Below are positions 33,170 through 43,159 of a stretch of 64,000 nucleotides of DNA, one piece after another. How positions within the stretch are numbered: the stretch's first letter is position 1; the number at the start of each line of letters is the position of its first letter. The stretch comes from Diphasiastrum complanatum (Eukaryota > Streptophyta > Lycopodiopsida > Lycopodiales > Lycopodiaceae), in contig CM055113.1 of the NCBI GenBank assembly GCA_029204225.1, positions 27,286,592 through 27,350,591 on the forward strand, written 5' to 3'. The translations under genes were made by a program, and so were the position numbers. The notes beneath the pieces are model-generated. The model had not been told where the DNA came from, did not search any database, and saw only the letters and a list, made by a program, of their open reading frames with translations.

Positions 33170-33885
33170 TGCAAACAAAATACAAAGACTACTAAATCTG
33201 TCAAAGTAAAGCTTTTGCAATACAGCTTCACCTAATTAATTGTGATTTATAGGTGGACCATTATTGACAAATTTAGAATTATCTCAAACCACATTCATAA
33301 ATTACAAAAAAGAGAAATTATTCACAACAAATCCATAGAAGAACATTACTTGAATTGCATAAAAAAAACGTTTGCATAGTGCACTTGATTTTGCAAACCA
33401 AATTCAACGCAATACATTATTGAAAATTGAACTTGAACTACCATTATTGAAAACATTACTTGAATTGCCACTAAGACTCTTTGCATAGTGCACCTGTTTT
33501 TTGCAAACTATATTCAACCATATACATTATACAAATACAAAGATTACGAGACCTATCAAAGTAAAGCTTTTGTAGTACAACTTCACCTAAATAATTGTGA
33601 TTTATAGGTGGACCATTCATGACAAAATTTAGAATTATCTCAAACAACATTCATAGATTACAAAAAAGAGAAATTATTCATAACAAATCCATAGAAGAAC
33701 ATTACTTGAATTGCATAAAAAAGCGCATTTGCATAATGCACTTGATTTTGCAAACCAAATTCAACGCAATACATTATTGAGAATTTAAATTGAGCTACCA
33801 TTATTGAAAACATTACTTGAATTACCACTAAGCCTCTTTGCATAGTGCACTTGTTTTTGCAAACTACATTCAACCATATACATCA
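33170..33885. repeat. Tandem duplication, unit about 355 bp, with inner half-repeats
   Basis: Two head-to-tail copies (shared landmark TATAGGTGGACCATT at 33249 and 33604), offset 355 bp. Within each unit a block of about 80 bp (ACATTACTTGAATTGC...ACATTAT) is repeated at an offset of about 113 bp, so the pattern is a two-level repeat. No coding role is visible. Confidence 0.88.
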
Positions 33886-34142
33886 GACAAAACTGAATTG
33901 TATTATATCAAGTTCAAATGGTACGTAGTAGTTTCCAAACTTAAATCTACCAAAATTTTGAGACAAAAAATAAATCTTTATGGTCTCTATGGAAGAGTTA
34001 CAAATAACAACATAGTAGCTCTCTCCAAGTCTCACTCTGATTCTTCTTGCGATTTGTGACAAACAAGATAGAAAAATGTTAGATGTGACTTGATGATGGG
34101 TGAGTGAAAAACATTAGTAGTTTTTGCACAAGCGACTTACCA

Positions 34143-34409
34143 TCACATATTGTTGAGCATATCAAATGGCAGATTGATATCATTGTCAAATCCTATTCCA
34201 ATTCTTCCTAAAAGTGCTGCAATCTTCAAAAAAGTGCCCATCCCACACATGAGATCAAGCACCATATCTTCGGGCTTACTGAACACTCTCAACACGTAGT
34301 CCTAGAACTTGCAACTACGTTGGCTAGCTCCACGAATCGGTTGACCTTCATGTCTTACCCATTTACTTTCTTGGGTATCAGTTGGGAGAAAAGATGTTTC
34401 TCTATCTCA
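34143..34409 (-). pseudogene. N4/N6-type DNA methylase domain relic
   Basis: One minus-strand frame of about 88 codons reads 'WVRHEGQPIRGASQRS', a stop (TAG) in mid-domain, then 'VFSKPEDMVLDLMCGMGTF' and 'ALLGRIGIGFDNDINL'. This is the layout of the C-terminal part of PF01555-type N4-cytosine/N6-adenine DNA methylases: a His-x2-Gln-Lys-Pro-like segment, then the SAM-binding motif I (Asp-Pro-Phe-Cys-Gly-x-Gly-Thr in the family, Asp-Leu-Met-Cys-Gly-Met-Gly-Thr here), then the acidic end of the next strand. The catalytic DPPY/NPPY motif is not seen. The host of this piece (gene or transposon) is unknown. The stop and short length make it non-functional. Confidence 0.6.
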
Positions 34410-34603
34410 TTATTTGAAAAACTTTCAAAATAATGAGATTTGTATATATCATTCATCTTATAATCCATATGCAACCACTGTCATTATGGCCATCAAATCA
34501 TTATCAGTTTGTTTAGGAGGCCATAAGTACGCAAGAGGAACATATAAAATAATTTTTGTGAAGAGAGATTTGGCTATTAAGAGACTACGAAAAGATCATC
34601 TGC

Positions 34604-34747
34604 AATGGCCCTTTATTCGAGTTACATTGATATGAGCAAGAGGAAAAATTTAGAATTTTTGGATCCATATGAAAGGAGATTATTCCTTCATGACAATACC
34701 ATCCGTCTGAATCTTGAAGAGGATGATGAGGAAGATCTAGGACCCTA
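34604..34747 (+). CDS. Short unrecognised ORF with acidic tail
   Basis: A 47-codon frame, 'MALYSSYIDMSKRKNLEF' to an Asp/Glu-rich end ('LEEDDEEDLGP'). It is too short for the usual ORF cut-off. Composition suggests a real coding origin, perhaps an exon, but no family or partner is recognised. Confidence 0.25.
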
Positions 34748-35035
34748 AAACACTTCTATCTTGAACCTAGCTGGTTTCCAAGCATAGAAAGGAAGATTGA
34801 AAACACATGCAACACTTTGCACACACTAAGAATGGATTACAAACTCAAACCAGCCTGAACACACTCTTGCTTAAGCTCTCAAACTTCCCAGCAAGTGACC
34901 AAATTAAGTTATGGTGTGAAGAGTTACTTGCATTCTTAGAAAATACAAAAGACTAGGCTGCCAAGAATACCTAGAATTGAACAAACTTGATCAACATAGA
35001 CTAGTATTGGCTACATTTTAAGCTTTGATCTATGG

Positions 35036-35341
35036 ATGAAGATCAACCGGAAGCCCGATGCAATTGTTCTTCAAATGATTCGGCCATCTAAGTTCAACGA
35101 GGAAACTGTGAGCCTAATTTCCAACATGTTTTGCAAAGGACTTGTCTCCCCTTCAACTGGAACAATTGGGTCTTTATTACATAAGTTCATGGTTTTTTCA
35201 AAAGGGTTGAGTCTTATTACATATGAAACAAAAGACCTTGATCCAAGGGAGAGATTGCTTAGTCCAAGATTACCAGGTTGTGTGCCACCTTGGTTGGAAA
35301 AAAAGATGTCGTTAGTGCAATATAATTTAAATACATTTTAG
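35036..35341 (+). CDS. Unrecognised coding fragment (101 aa)
   Basis: Open frame with varied composition, for example 'MKINRKPDAIVLQMIRPS' and 'DLDPRERLLSPRLPGCVPPW'. No domain was recognised. The first Met lies in AT-rich sequence without clear start context. It may be an exon or transposon piece; the neighbours on both sides are mobile-element or repeat relics. Confidence 0.25.
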   Translation: MKINRKPDAIVLQMIRPSKFNEETVSLISNMFCKGLVSPSTGTIGSLLHKFMVFSKGLSLITYETKDLDPRERLLSPRLPGCVPPWLEKKMSLVQYNLNTF

Positions 35342-35489
35342 ACATGTTGTGTTAAGAGAGGTGGATGTTGAAAACAAGACAGTACGATTGGCATGGTTAT
35401 GATGTGATCAAAGACAAAGATGTAAATAGAAATTTGAACTTGAAGAAGAGATGTGGAGAGATTGGAGTGTTTGTGTCACAATTGTTTGC

Positions 35490-35590
35490 AACCGGCGAGC
35501 ATTTCTCAGCGAGCAGTTCCATGAAAAAGGCGAGCATCTTGAGCACTCGGTCGCCCTTCATCCCAGTCATTTGCTCACCCTTCATCCCAG
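35490..35590 (+). repeat. GGCGAGC motif cluster
   Basis: (G)GCGAGC-type motifs occur at about 35493, 35508 and 35530, followed by a duplicated CCCTTCATCCCAGTC. The phrase GCGAGCATTTCTCAGCGAGC is nearly the reverse complement of 37251-37273. An open frame (35365-35796) crosses the cluster but I recognise nothing in it. Confidence 0.6.
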
Positions 35591-35952
35591 TCTTTTCACT
35601 TTATATCTATTCAAGTATCATTTTATGCTTTGATGACATAATCAAGACTACAAAGGTAGCAATTCTACTATGTTTGGATCTTATAGATTTTCATTTGAAT
35701 GTTGACAAGTTGGCAAGCACATACTCTATCGTTCAGGATTTTGTGTATGCTCAGGGGCTTGACACCATTACCACATTGTTTGAGACCATTACCTAGGCCT
35801 ATTCTTCCACGAGAAAACAGCTTCCACATGTGTGGAAACAGCTTTTTAGGCTTTTTAGGCCCCTATAAAATGCATGCAAGCATGGCCATTGCAATAATCA
35901 TAATTAATCATAAATTACAACATTAGGGATACTAATCTAAACATTAACTCTA

Positions 35953-36170
35953 ATAGCTTCGAATGGAGTCATTGCTAATACTCCAAGACCTGTTTGTCTT
36001 TTCCTCGAGGTGGAGGAGCCTCAAGGTGGACAAGAGTTACAAGAAGAAGACAAATCTTACTCTACGTTGCATTAATATGATTGTAAGCAATGAGCTTCTA
36101 AGAGAGGTAGCCTCTTGTATTTCGGCCAAGGAGTCATTAAAGGCCACTTATGAGTCAATTTGTCAAAAAT
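35953..36170 (+). pseudogene. Copia gag fragment L
   Basis: Mixed frames read 'MESLLILQDL', then 'LRCINMIVSNELLREVASC' and 'ATYESICQK', matching the gag block of copia E and F. A frameshift near 35995 changes the acidic 'VEEPQGG'-type stretch. It ends in the poly-A context that opens the palindrome array, so the array may sit at the break. Confidence 0.8.
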
Positions 36171-36179
36171 TTGCCTTGG

Positions 36180-36635
36180 AAAAAAAAATTTCGAAATTTT
36201 TTTCTCAGACACCTGGGCATTAGCGCCGGCGCTAATGCTCGGGTGCCCGAGAAAAGAATTTCGAAATAAAAAAAATTGAAATATTTTTTTTTTGAATTTT
36301 TTTTCGGGCACATTTTTTGAAAAAAAAATTTCGAGATTTTTTCTCGGGCACCTGGGCATTAGTGCCGGCGCTAATGCCGAGGTGCTTGGGAAAAAAAATT
36401 TCAAAAAAAAATTTCGGGATTAAAAGAATTCGATTTTTTCTCGAGCACCCAAGCATTAGCGTCGGCGCTAATGCCCAGGTGCCCGATAAAAAAAATTTCA
36501 AAAAAAAAAATTTGCCCACAAAAATTTCGAAAAAAAAAAAAATTAAATTTTTTTTCTCAAGGACCCGGGCAATAGCGCTGGCACTAGTGCCTAAGTGCCA
36601 GAGAAAAAAATTGAAAAAAAATGTGTTTGTCTAAA
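36180..36635. repeat. Array of four long palindromes in A/T homopolymer spacers
   Basis: Four near-copies of one self-complementary unit of about 48 bp lie at 36204-36252, 36343-36390, 36440-36486 and 36556-36603. The best core is GCATTAGCGCCGGCGCTAATGC (about 36217-36238), flanked by CACCTGGG/CCCAGGTG arms and an outer CTCGGGC/GCCCGAG. Between units are runs of A and T with repeated AATTTCGAAA-like phrases. Centre-to-centre spacing is about 138, 97 and 117 bp. Mismatches differ between arms and units. Frames crossing it are artefacts. Confidence 0.9.
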
Positions 36636-37085
36636 ATTACGAAGCCTAGTGTCTTCAAGTGTGGCATTTGGAAAGTAGATGCCTAATAAAACCACATTTG
36701 TAGTTTTTTCATACATACATGTGTACAATTTTCAAGTTATGAATGTGTACAATGTCAAGAGAAAACTGACATTTGGACTTCACACCAAGGTCCACAAAGT
36801 AGTTTTTTATTTTCTTCTGAAAAATATATGTTTTTGTTTTATTTCTTTTTGGAGTCCTATTCCGAAATGGAACTTGTTTCAGAATGGGCAACTATGATTC
36901 AAAAGCCTTCAATAGTCAAGCTTCGCCCCTAAAAAATTGTTTGAATCAAACAATCTTGATTCAATTCAATTTGGCTCATAAACTTGAACTAAAAAGAAGC
37001 AACCTAAAACAAATTGTACTTTGCTCATGTATTTGAGATTATAAACTCAATCGTCAATGTGTTGCCACACCTTCATTCCTAAAAC
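36636..37085. other. No gene seen
   Basis: AT-rich; the short frames on both strands have no recognisable content. Confidence 0.4.
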
Positions 37086-37089
37086 CAGA

Positions 37090-37280
37090 AAAAAAAATAG
37101 TATTAGAATATTTCTCATATTAAGGAAGTGCTCGCCATCGTACAATCTATCATAATATTGCTCGCCAAAAACATTTCCTCCTATTAGAGAAGTGCTCGCC
37201 ATCATACAATGTATCTTAATATTGCTCGCCAAATCCTGCTCACCTTGACATGCTCGCCGAGAAATGCTCGCCAAAAAATC
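37090..37280 (-). repeat. GCTCGCC motif cluster with 64-bp tandem duplication
   Basis: Seven GCTCGCC copies in about 160 bp. A unit GAAGTGCTCGCCATC...AATATTGCTCGCCAAA occurs twice at an offset of about 64 bp. On the minus strand the motif reads GGCGAGC, the same as the cluster at 35490. A minus-strand frame (37047-37340) crosses it, with hydrophobic ends, but it looks like translation of the repeat. Confidence 0.75.
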
Positions 37281-37554
37281 GCATCCGTCTATTATTGGTA
37301 CCCAAAGGATTGAAGTAAAGACAAATAAAGCAAGTACCATCCATATGGAAATCTCTTTTTTAAAAGAAATATATATTCTAGTCTTACATATGTCATGTAC
37401 ATCTCTATAAAGGTAAAAAACGTGGTTGTTTTACTTTAGTTTTCTTTTTGTTAATTCAAATATAATCTATGATTAGAATGTAATCTTAGAAAATGTTGGC
37501 TTCATTTCTGTTCTATTGATTGATTTATTTATTTTTCACATTTTTATACACACA

Positions 37555-39850
37555 GGTTTTTTTTTGTCAAAAACATTGACGAGTGAAATTAATAATACAA
37601 ATTTTTATGAGACCTTTGTGAAGAGACCAGGATTCCAAGAATTAGTCACTACAATTCAAAGTAAAAGATTAAGTGGTGAAAGCTTATACTCACAAGTTTT
37701 GACAAACTCCAATGTATCCATGAGGGTGGTAGAAAGTAATGAACATCGATCTGGTCATGTCAACAATCCAATGATTGACACCCCTACATATGACTAGATC
37801 TTTCAAGCACGCAAAAATAAAAATCAAGATCATATATGGTACACATTTGTTGGCAAAATACTTTCCGGATCAACATGTCGACTTTTTAGAAAATCATAGA
37901 TGTGTGAACAAGTGGTTGAAATTTGTGCTTGAGGATGAGGTTATATCGCAAGATCTATGCGACAAGCCTCTTGAAAGAGAGAAGTTGAAAAATATCATCA
38001 GCCAAAACATTCAAGAAATCAAACCCTTGCGTTTCTCAGGTGCTACCTATGTCTGGAAAGAAGAAGACATATATAGTTGGGCATTGGTAAGCATCCAATC
38101 AAGAAGAAAGTATGAGAAAAAGAAAGACAAATCATCAATCACTCAAATTGCAAGTTTCATAGCAATAGAGGTAAATAAAAACAAGTTTTTTTTTTTCATC
38201 AAGAAAAATTTGAAATCATAAATGTCATGGAATCGTATTTCAAATAAAGTAAAACTTTTTTATTTGAATTGCTAATTTTTATTTGCATACAAAAATGATT
38301 AACGAGAAAAAATAGTTAAATTTTGTGATTGACTTGTATTTAACGTACTTAATTCCTAACTTTTACATGAAACTGGTCCAAAAAAGGATGAAACTTGTGC
38401 TCCAGTTACTATTTCTGTGCATCAAGGTCAACTAAAACATTCTATAGAATTATCGGTTTATGCAAATTGATGCATGCATGGCACTCAATTACATTGAAGT
38501 ATATTTGCTTAGTATTTTTTTTGGATGGTTTAATCTCATAGGCATTTTTTGGGATGGAAATTGCATGGCAAGATGTTGCCCACATGTGTGCCGCAATGCA
38601 AGTTGACGTACCACTTATGGATGCAATGGTGAGTTTCTAAAGTATATTACTATCTCTTCACAGGTTATTCATGGTTTGCATTTTTATTTTCTGTTATGAT
38701 GGTTAGTTTTATCTTGTCGCTTACATCAAATTAAAACATGCATAACTGAATAATTAAGACACATCAATAATTCTTCATGTTTGGAGTTCATAGATGATTT
38801 TAAGGTAAAATGGTTTAGCACAATACATCCATGCTTTGGTAGCTCGAAATTTTGTTTTGTTTTATATATTTTTTATTTTGACTTTCATAATTGATTTCAT
38901 GTTGATTTGTGTAGGTGGATAACAATGGTTTGCAAATAAGTCATAATCCACGATTGAAAGTCAAACATGAAATTGTATTACTGTTTAGTTACTTCTCTAT
39001 TATTTTGTTTTTCTATTAGTTTTTATAAGTTCGTTAATGATATTATGTTGTTGTTTTGAAATATAGGAGTATGTATAAGAAGTGGAAGCAGGAGGACAAT
39101 TTCCATGTGCTTCATTTTTGAAGTTGTTGGAAGATGAATCAATAAACATAAATGTTCTGGCAGATGCAGCTACAACTGCACAAGTTACTTTAGGATAATA
39201 ATCATATTCATCTTTGATACATGTGAAAAAATCTTTTTCAGTTTCATAAAAGATTGAAACTGAAAGAAAATGCGAAGCACGATATGCATTGTAAAAAAAA
39301 TAACGTGTTGGGAGTTGTGGCAAAAAAAATGAAGGTATGGTCAATGTTTTAAGACTATTTGCGCATACAATTAGACTAATTAGAGATATTTGAGCTTTAC
39401 TAATTTTTGTCTTTTTTTTTTTTGTTAATATTAGGATTTATTAGAATTTGACCATCACAGATATAGAAAAAAAAAGCTTTTTCGAAGATGTTTCACAGGT
39501 GAGAAAAATGTCTTTTATTTAGATGTATTATATAATATTGAATTTGTTGTAAATTTTATTCTAATAAATTGTAATCAACTATGGTCGTGTAATTATGAAG
39601 TCTAATTTATCACAATTGTTGTTTTTACAAGTGTACGGCGGCATAGGAGATTTTGATTTAAGGGACCAAGAAACTATTTTAATGCAATAGTTTAATTTAC
39701 GTACAATAGATTATTTGTACGGCAGATTAAAAGAGCATTATAATAGTTTAAAGGATTTAAGAAACAATCTAGCTGCGATAAACCATTCGTACACCTGCAT
39801 GAGAGAAGAATTAGTAGATTGCCTTTTGTATAAAGGCAAAATAGTTGTTC
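37555..39850 (+). pseudogene. Possible decayed multi-exon gene, family not recognised
   Basis: Several coding-like blocks share one direction and have plausible splice edges. Block 1 (37555-38172) reads 'FVKRPGFQELVTTIQSKRLS', then, after a frame break near 37790, 'DFLENHRCVNKWLKFVLEDE' and 'SITQIASFIAIE', followed by GTAAAT. Block 2 (about 38541-38630) is AG-'AFFGMEIAWQDVAHMCAAMQ'...GTGAGT. Blocks 3 and 4 (about 39245-39345 and 39434-39497) are Lys-rich and end in GTATGG and GTGAGA. Block 5 (39632-39840) reads 'LYGRLKEHYNSLKDLRNNLA' with one stop near 39688. It may be a host gene or a transposon with introns. Frame breaks suggest a pseudogene. Confidence 0.4.
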
Positions 39851-40014
39851 ATGAAAAACAAAAGAGATGTTTGGTATTGGAGGACATTGAAGTTAATATG
39901 TAAGTATGTTGGTTTTTGCCTTTTGTATAAAGGCAAAATAGCTCTTCGTAAAAACAAAAGAGATATTGGGTATTGGAGTATATTGAAGTTAATATGCAAG
40001 TATGTTGGTTTTTG
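39821..40014 (+). repeat. Tandem duplication, unit about 97 bp
   Basis: Two head-to-tail copies beginning GCCTTTTGTATAAAGGC (itself a short palindrome around TATA). The copies differ at a handful of positions. It extends the end of the last coding-like block before it. Confidence 0.88.
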
Positions 40015-40263
40015 GTTGTTATCATTCAAGTAACATGATTTTCTTGTTTTTCTGACTAGTAAGAAACATAGATTTTATAAATATTGAGTAAAACGATTTG
40101 CGTAAATTTAAAAAGTTGTGTTTATTGTTCAAATTTTTGAAAAAAGTGTGACAATAATTTGATAATTTAAATTGTTTTTTGAAAATTTATTAGAGTTAAT
40201 GGCATGTTTTTACTTCAATTAAGATATATTATCAAGTTAAATTTATTTTTATTTCTTTTTACA

Positions 40264-40568
40264 TAAAAGAATAAGTATTCTCCATATAATTTCCTATACA
40301 AAAATAAACATAACTAGGGAAATTGCTATTTAGGAAAAAATTGAATATTTCCTAGTCTACTTTTCAAAGGAATCCAACATCAGATTTCCTATGTAGGAAA
40401 TTGTAACTAGGAAAATATAGAATGGCTTAAATTTCTTATATAAGAAATTTGATTGTGGATTTCCTAGATTTATAAACTAGGAAGTGTTCATTTTTTAGTG
40501 GTTGGCACTTTCCTTAGATATGTTTGTTTTTGTATAAGAAATTATATGGAGAATCCTTTATTTTTCCT
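40264..40568. mobile_element. MITE-like element with long terminal inverted repeats
   Basis: About 305 bp with terminal inverted repeats of about 58 bp (landmark ATTCTCCATATAATTTC at left near 40276, complement at right near 40539). The interior holds further inverted TTTCCTA/TAGGAAA pairs. It is non-coding. The family is uncertain; I could not define a target duplication because the outermost bases are A/T runs. Confidence 0.82.
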
Positions 40569-40599
40569 ATATAGATTAAAAGTTTCTTGTGATATTGGA

Positions 40600-41400
40600 G
40601 GGAAATGGCAAAAGAAATGAGGGAAAATAGAACATGGGCGCTAATTGGTTATGATATTTCTTGGATGTGGATACATCCAGGAACCAGGATTTTGCACATC
40701 TACTTCTGGTGCATAGTTTTTGGATCCTTCCTAGATGTGCACTTACTGAAACATGCATGTGTTGGAACTTGGTGGCCACATGATGCCTTCACTGTCAGGA
40801 TGAATCCCGAGATCTGGAGGTGCAGGGGCCAGTAACTACATGGCTTTTCCATATTTCAACATGTCAAGAACCTGCGCTCCAATGTCTACTATGGTTGGCA
40901 ATGGAGAAGTGGCAACAAGTGGAAACCAGAACATGGGTTATGCCTGGGTTGAGTTAATTCATGGATGTTATCCACATCCAGGAACAAAAGATCTTGCACC
41001 TCCACCTCTGACACCTAATTGGATCATGGTTTACCGTTTTCACTCTTTGGGAACGTGTTTTCATGTTCCTGGACACAAGGAACTTCTGGGAACGTGTTCC
41101 TGCATTCCTAAACACAAGGAACAATGTTTTTATTTATTTTGCATTTCGAAATTGTTTAAGTTCATGTCATATACCTTTCATTTGAATGTGTGAACTATGA
41201 AGTTTTCATTTGATAGTTTAGAATGATCACATGGTGTTCTCACATTCCCACTTTCTTTAATATGTTCCTGTTCCCAAGGGTCATTCCATTGTTCCCGTTC
41301 CTTGGCAACTATGCCTTGGATTTGCACATCCGATATGCAGGTGTTTGAACATGCATGAGGCCAGGCTCTTTCTCTTGCCATCCACCAAGTCATCTAGTAG
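40600..41400. repeat. Diverged local duplications, no gene
   Basis: A phrase ATCCAGGAAC..GAT.TTGCAC occurs near 40677 and again near 40978, offset about 301 bp. GTTCCTG/ACACAAGGAAC phrases recur between 41050 and 41290. Open frames (40605-40835, 40840-41193) run over these repeats and show no domain, so I do not call genes. Confidence 0.5.
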
Positions 41401-42243
41401 ACACTTTTTTTTTGAGAGCTTAAAAAATTAGAGGTGGAATTTTCATTTGGAACCAGTTTCTGATTGAAAAGTTACTTCTGTATTTCCTTGTAAATTAGCA
41501 ATCATGCACTTTTTCCTTTCTGTATCCTTGTAAATCAGCAACCCCCCACTTTTTCTTTCTGTATTCATTAAATTTTCATTTATGTTGTGAGAAGTTTTTA
41601 TGCTACCTAACTTCTAAATATGATCAATTGCAAAAGTCTGTTTTGTGTTTGTTTAGCGTGTTATAAGTCCATGAGCACCACGCTCAATGAGGCAAGTTTA
41701 TTTGCTCAGGTCTGTAAGGCGATAATTAATGAGCTCGATTGCCATGAGCTTTTATTGGATACTAGACACACATTGGCAAAATTCTGATTTCCTTTCATAT
41801 CTGTGGGGTTTCTTGCCAACAGATATGTACTGTCAGCCTTCAGGTAAGGAGAAACTTGAATGATGAATGTGAAGCGATAGAAGCTACCACTTCTTGTTTT
41901 GGGGCTCTGACAGACTTTTTGCCTATTCTTTTTTCTCTGCTAGCTTCTCAGACTGTTTATGCTGAACACTGATGAAAAGAGTCTCTGAATGGTTGCTTTT
42001 AGATATATATTATTATTTCGTATTATATGCCTAGATGGTAGTTCATAATCTTTGAGTTCATCTTCCATTACCGCAAGGTTTGTTGTTTTAACTTTTACTG
42101 ATTTTGCATAAGATTCTCTAGAAAGTAAAGGTATGTTTTTATTCTCATTTATAGTGATTCAATTATCTTGGGCATTTTCATATTTAAGTAGCGAATTGGT
42201 CTTAACATCGGTTTTATCTGCTGATGACTCTACTCCTTTCCAG
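41401..42243. other. No gene seen; probable intron-like sequence before the ABCB relic
   Basis: AT-rich, with an acceptor-like CTTTCCAG at its end, immediately before the first recognisable ABCB codon. No upstream ABCB exon was recognised. Confidence 0.4.
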
Positions 42244-42930
42244 GTCTTCTTTGCTATTACAATGAGTGCTATGGGAGTATCTCAATCCGCAGGCTTATTA
42301 GCCCCTGACATTTCAAAAGTCAAAGTAGCTGTTCATTCAGTCTTTAGAACCTTGACTGCAGTGAAAGGTGATATTGAATTTCAACATAGGAGCTTCAAGT
42401 ATCCTACTCGGCCCGATATGCAGATTTTTTGTGACCTGTGTCTAATTGTTCACGCTGGACAGGTATGAATTTATAACTTATTTGCAAAACAATTGCTTAC
42501 GTACTACATATTCTCTGTATTTGCGGAGTTTCCTTTACTGCATCAATATTCAAGATCGAATGTTCAAACCTCTATGGATAATTCTTCAAACCTCTATGGA
42601 TAATTCAGCTATCTGGAGGTCAAAAGCAGCGAATTGCAATAGATCGGCCTATAGTGAAGGATTCCCAAATTTTGCTTTTGGATGAGGCGACCAGTGCACT
42701 GGATGCGGAGTCTGAACACGTTGTTTAAGAAGCACTAAATAGTGTCATGGTTAACAGAACTACTATTGCAATTGCCCACCGCGTCAGCAATGTCGTAACT
42801 ACAAATACCATAGCACTGGTAAAGAATGGAGTGATTGCCGACAGGGTATCAAACACAAAGACCTTGTTAATATCGAAGGAGGTGCTTATGCCTCTCTAGT
42901 GAAGCTACACTCTTCATCTCATTCATAATT
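42244..42930 (+). pseudogene. ABCB (P-glycoprotein/MDR) transporter relic, C-terminal part
   Basis: The first exon (42244-42462, acceptor CCAG before, donor GTATGA after) reads '[20 protein letters not shown]', the end of transmembrane domain 2, then after a missing linker '[19 protein letters not shown]', the start of nucleotide-binding domain 2. The Walker A exon part is absent. From 42609 it reads the signature '[12 protein letters not shown]' (followed by Asp-Arg-Pro instead of Ala-Arg-Ala), Walker B and D-loop '[16 protein letters not shown]', a stop (GTT TAA at 42726), the H-loop 'IAIAHRVSN', a frame break, and the typical end 'GGAYASLVKLHSSS' with stop near 42928. Plant ABCB proteins export auxin and other compounds at the plasma membrane. 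This copy cannot bind ATP at this site and is dead. Confidence 0.88.
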
Positions 42931-43159
42931 TTGTAAACCATAGTGGACACATGTTAGATTTCCACCTGTGTAGTCCTTCTGGTACGCAGCAGAACAGGCA
43001 ATAGACGACAGACTAATGTAAATCAGAACAGAGGCAAGAACGTACAGCAGAGACGAAAGTGTTGCGATCCAGAACACAGAAAACTAGAAAGGAATGTCTT
43101 CGTTTCATCCAGAATCAGTACATGTATAGAATGCAAACAATTTCCAACAAAACCCAACT

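Noticed and set aside
36204..36603. CRISPR array
   Set aside because: Regularly spaced palindromic units, but only four, diverged, with homopolymer spacers in a plant genome and no cas genes.
36072..36634. Lys/Phe-rich ORFs on both strands over the palindrome array
   Set aside because: Produced by poly-A/poly-T spacers and repeated hairpins; frames on opposite strands mirror each other.
37047..37340. 97-aa minus-strand ORF with hydrophobic ends, like a secreted or membrane protein
   Set aside because: Its middle is a translation of the GGCGAGC repeat and the hydrophobic ends fall in AT-rich DNA. I list only the repeat.
40840..41193. 117-aa ORF with Pro and Cys
   Set aside because: Runs over diverged local duplications; no domain, and the same phrases recur in other frames nearby.
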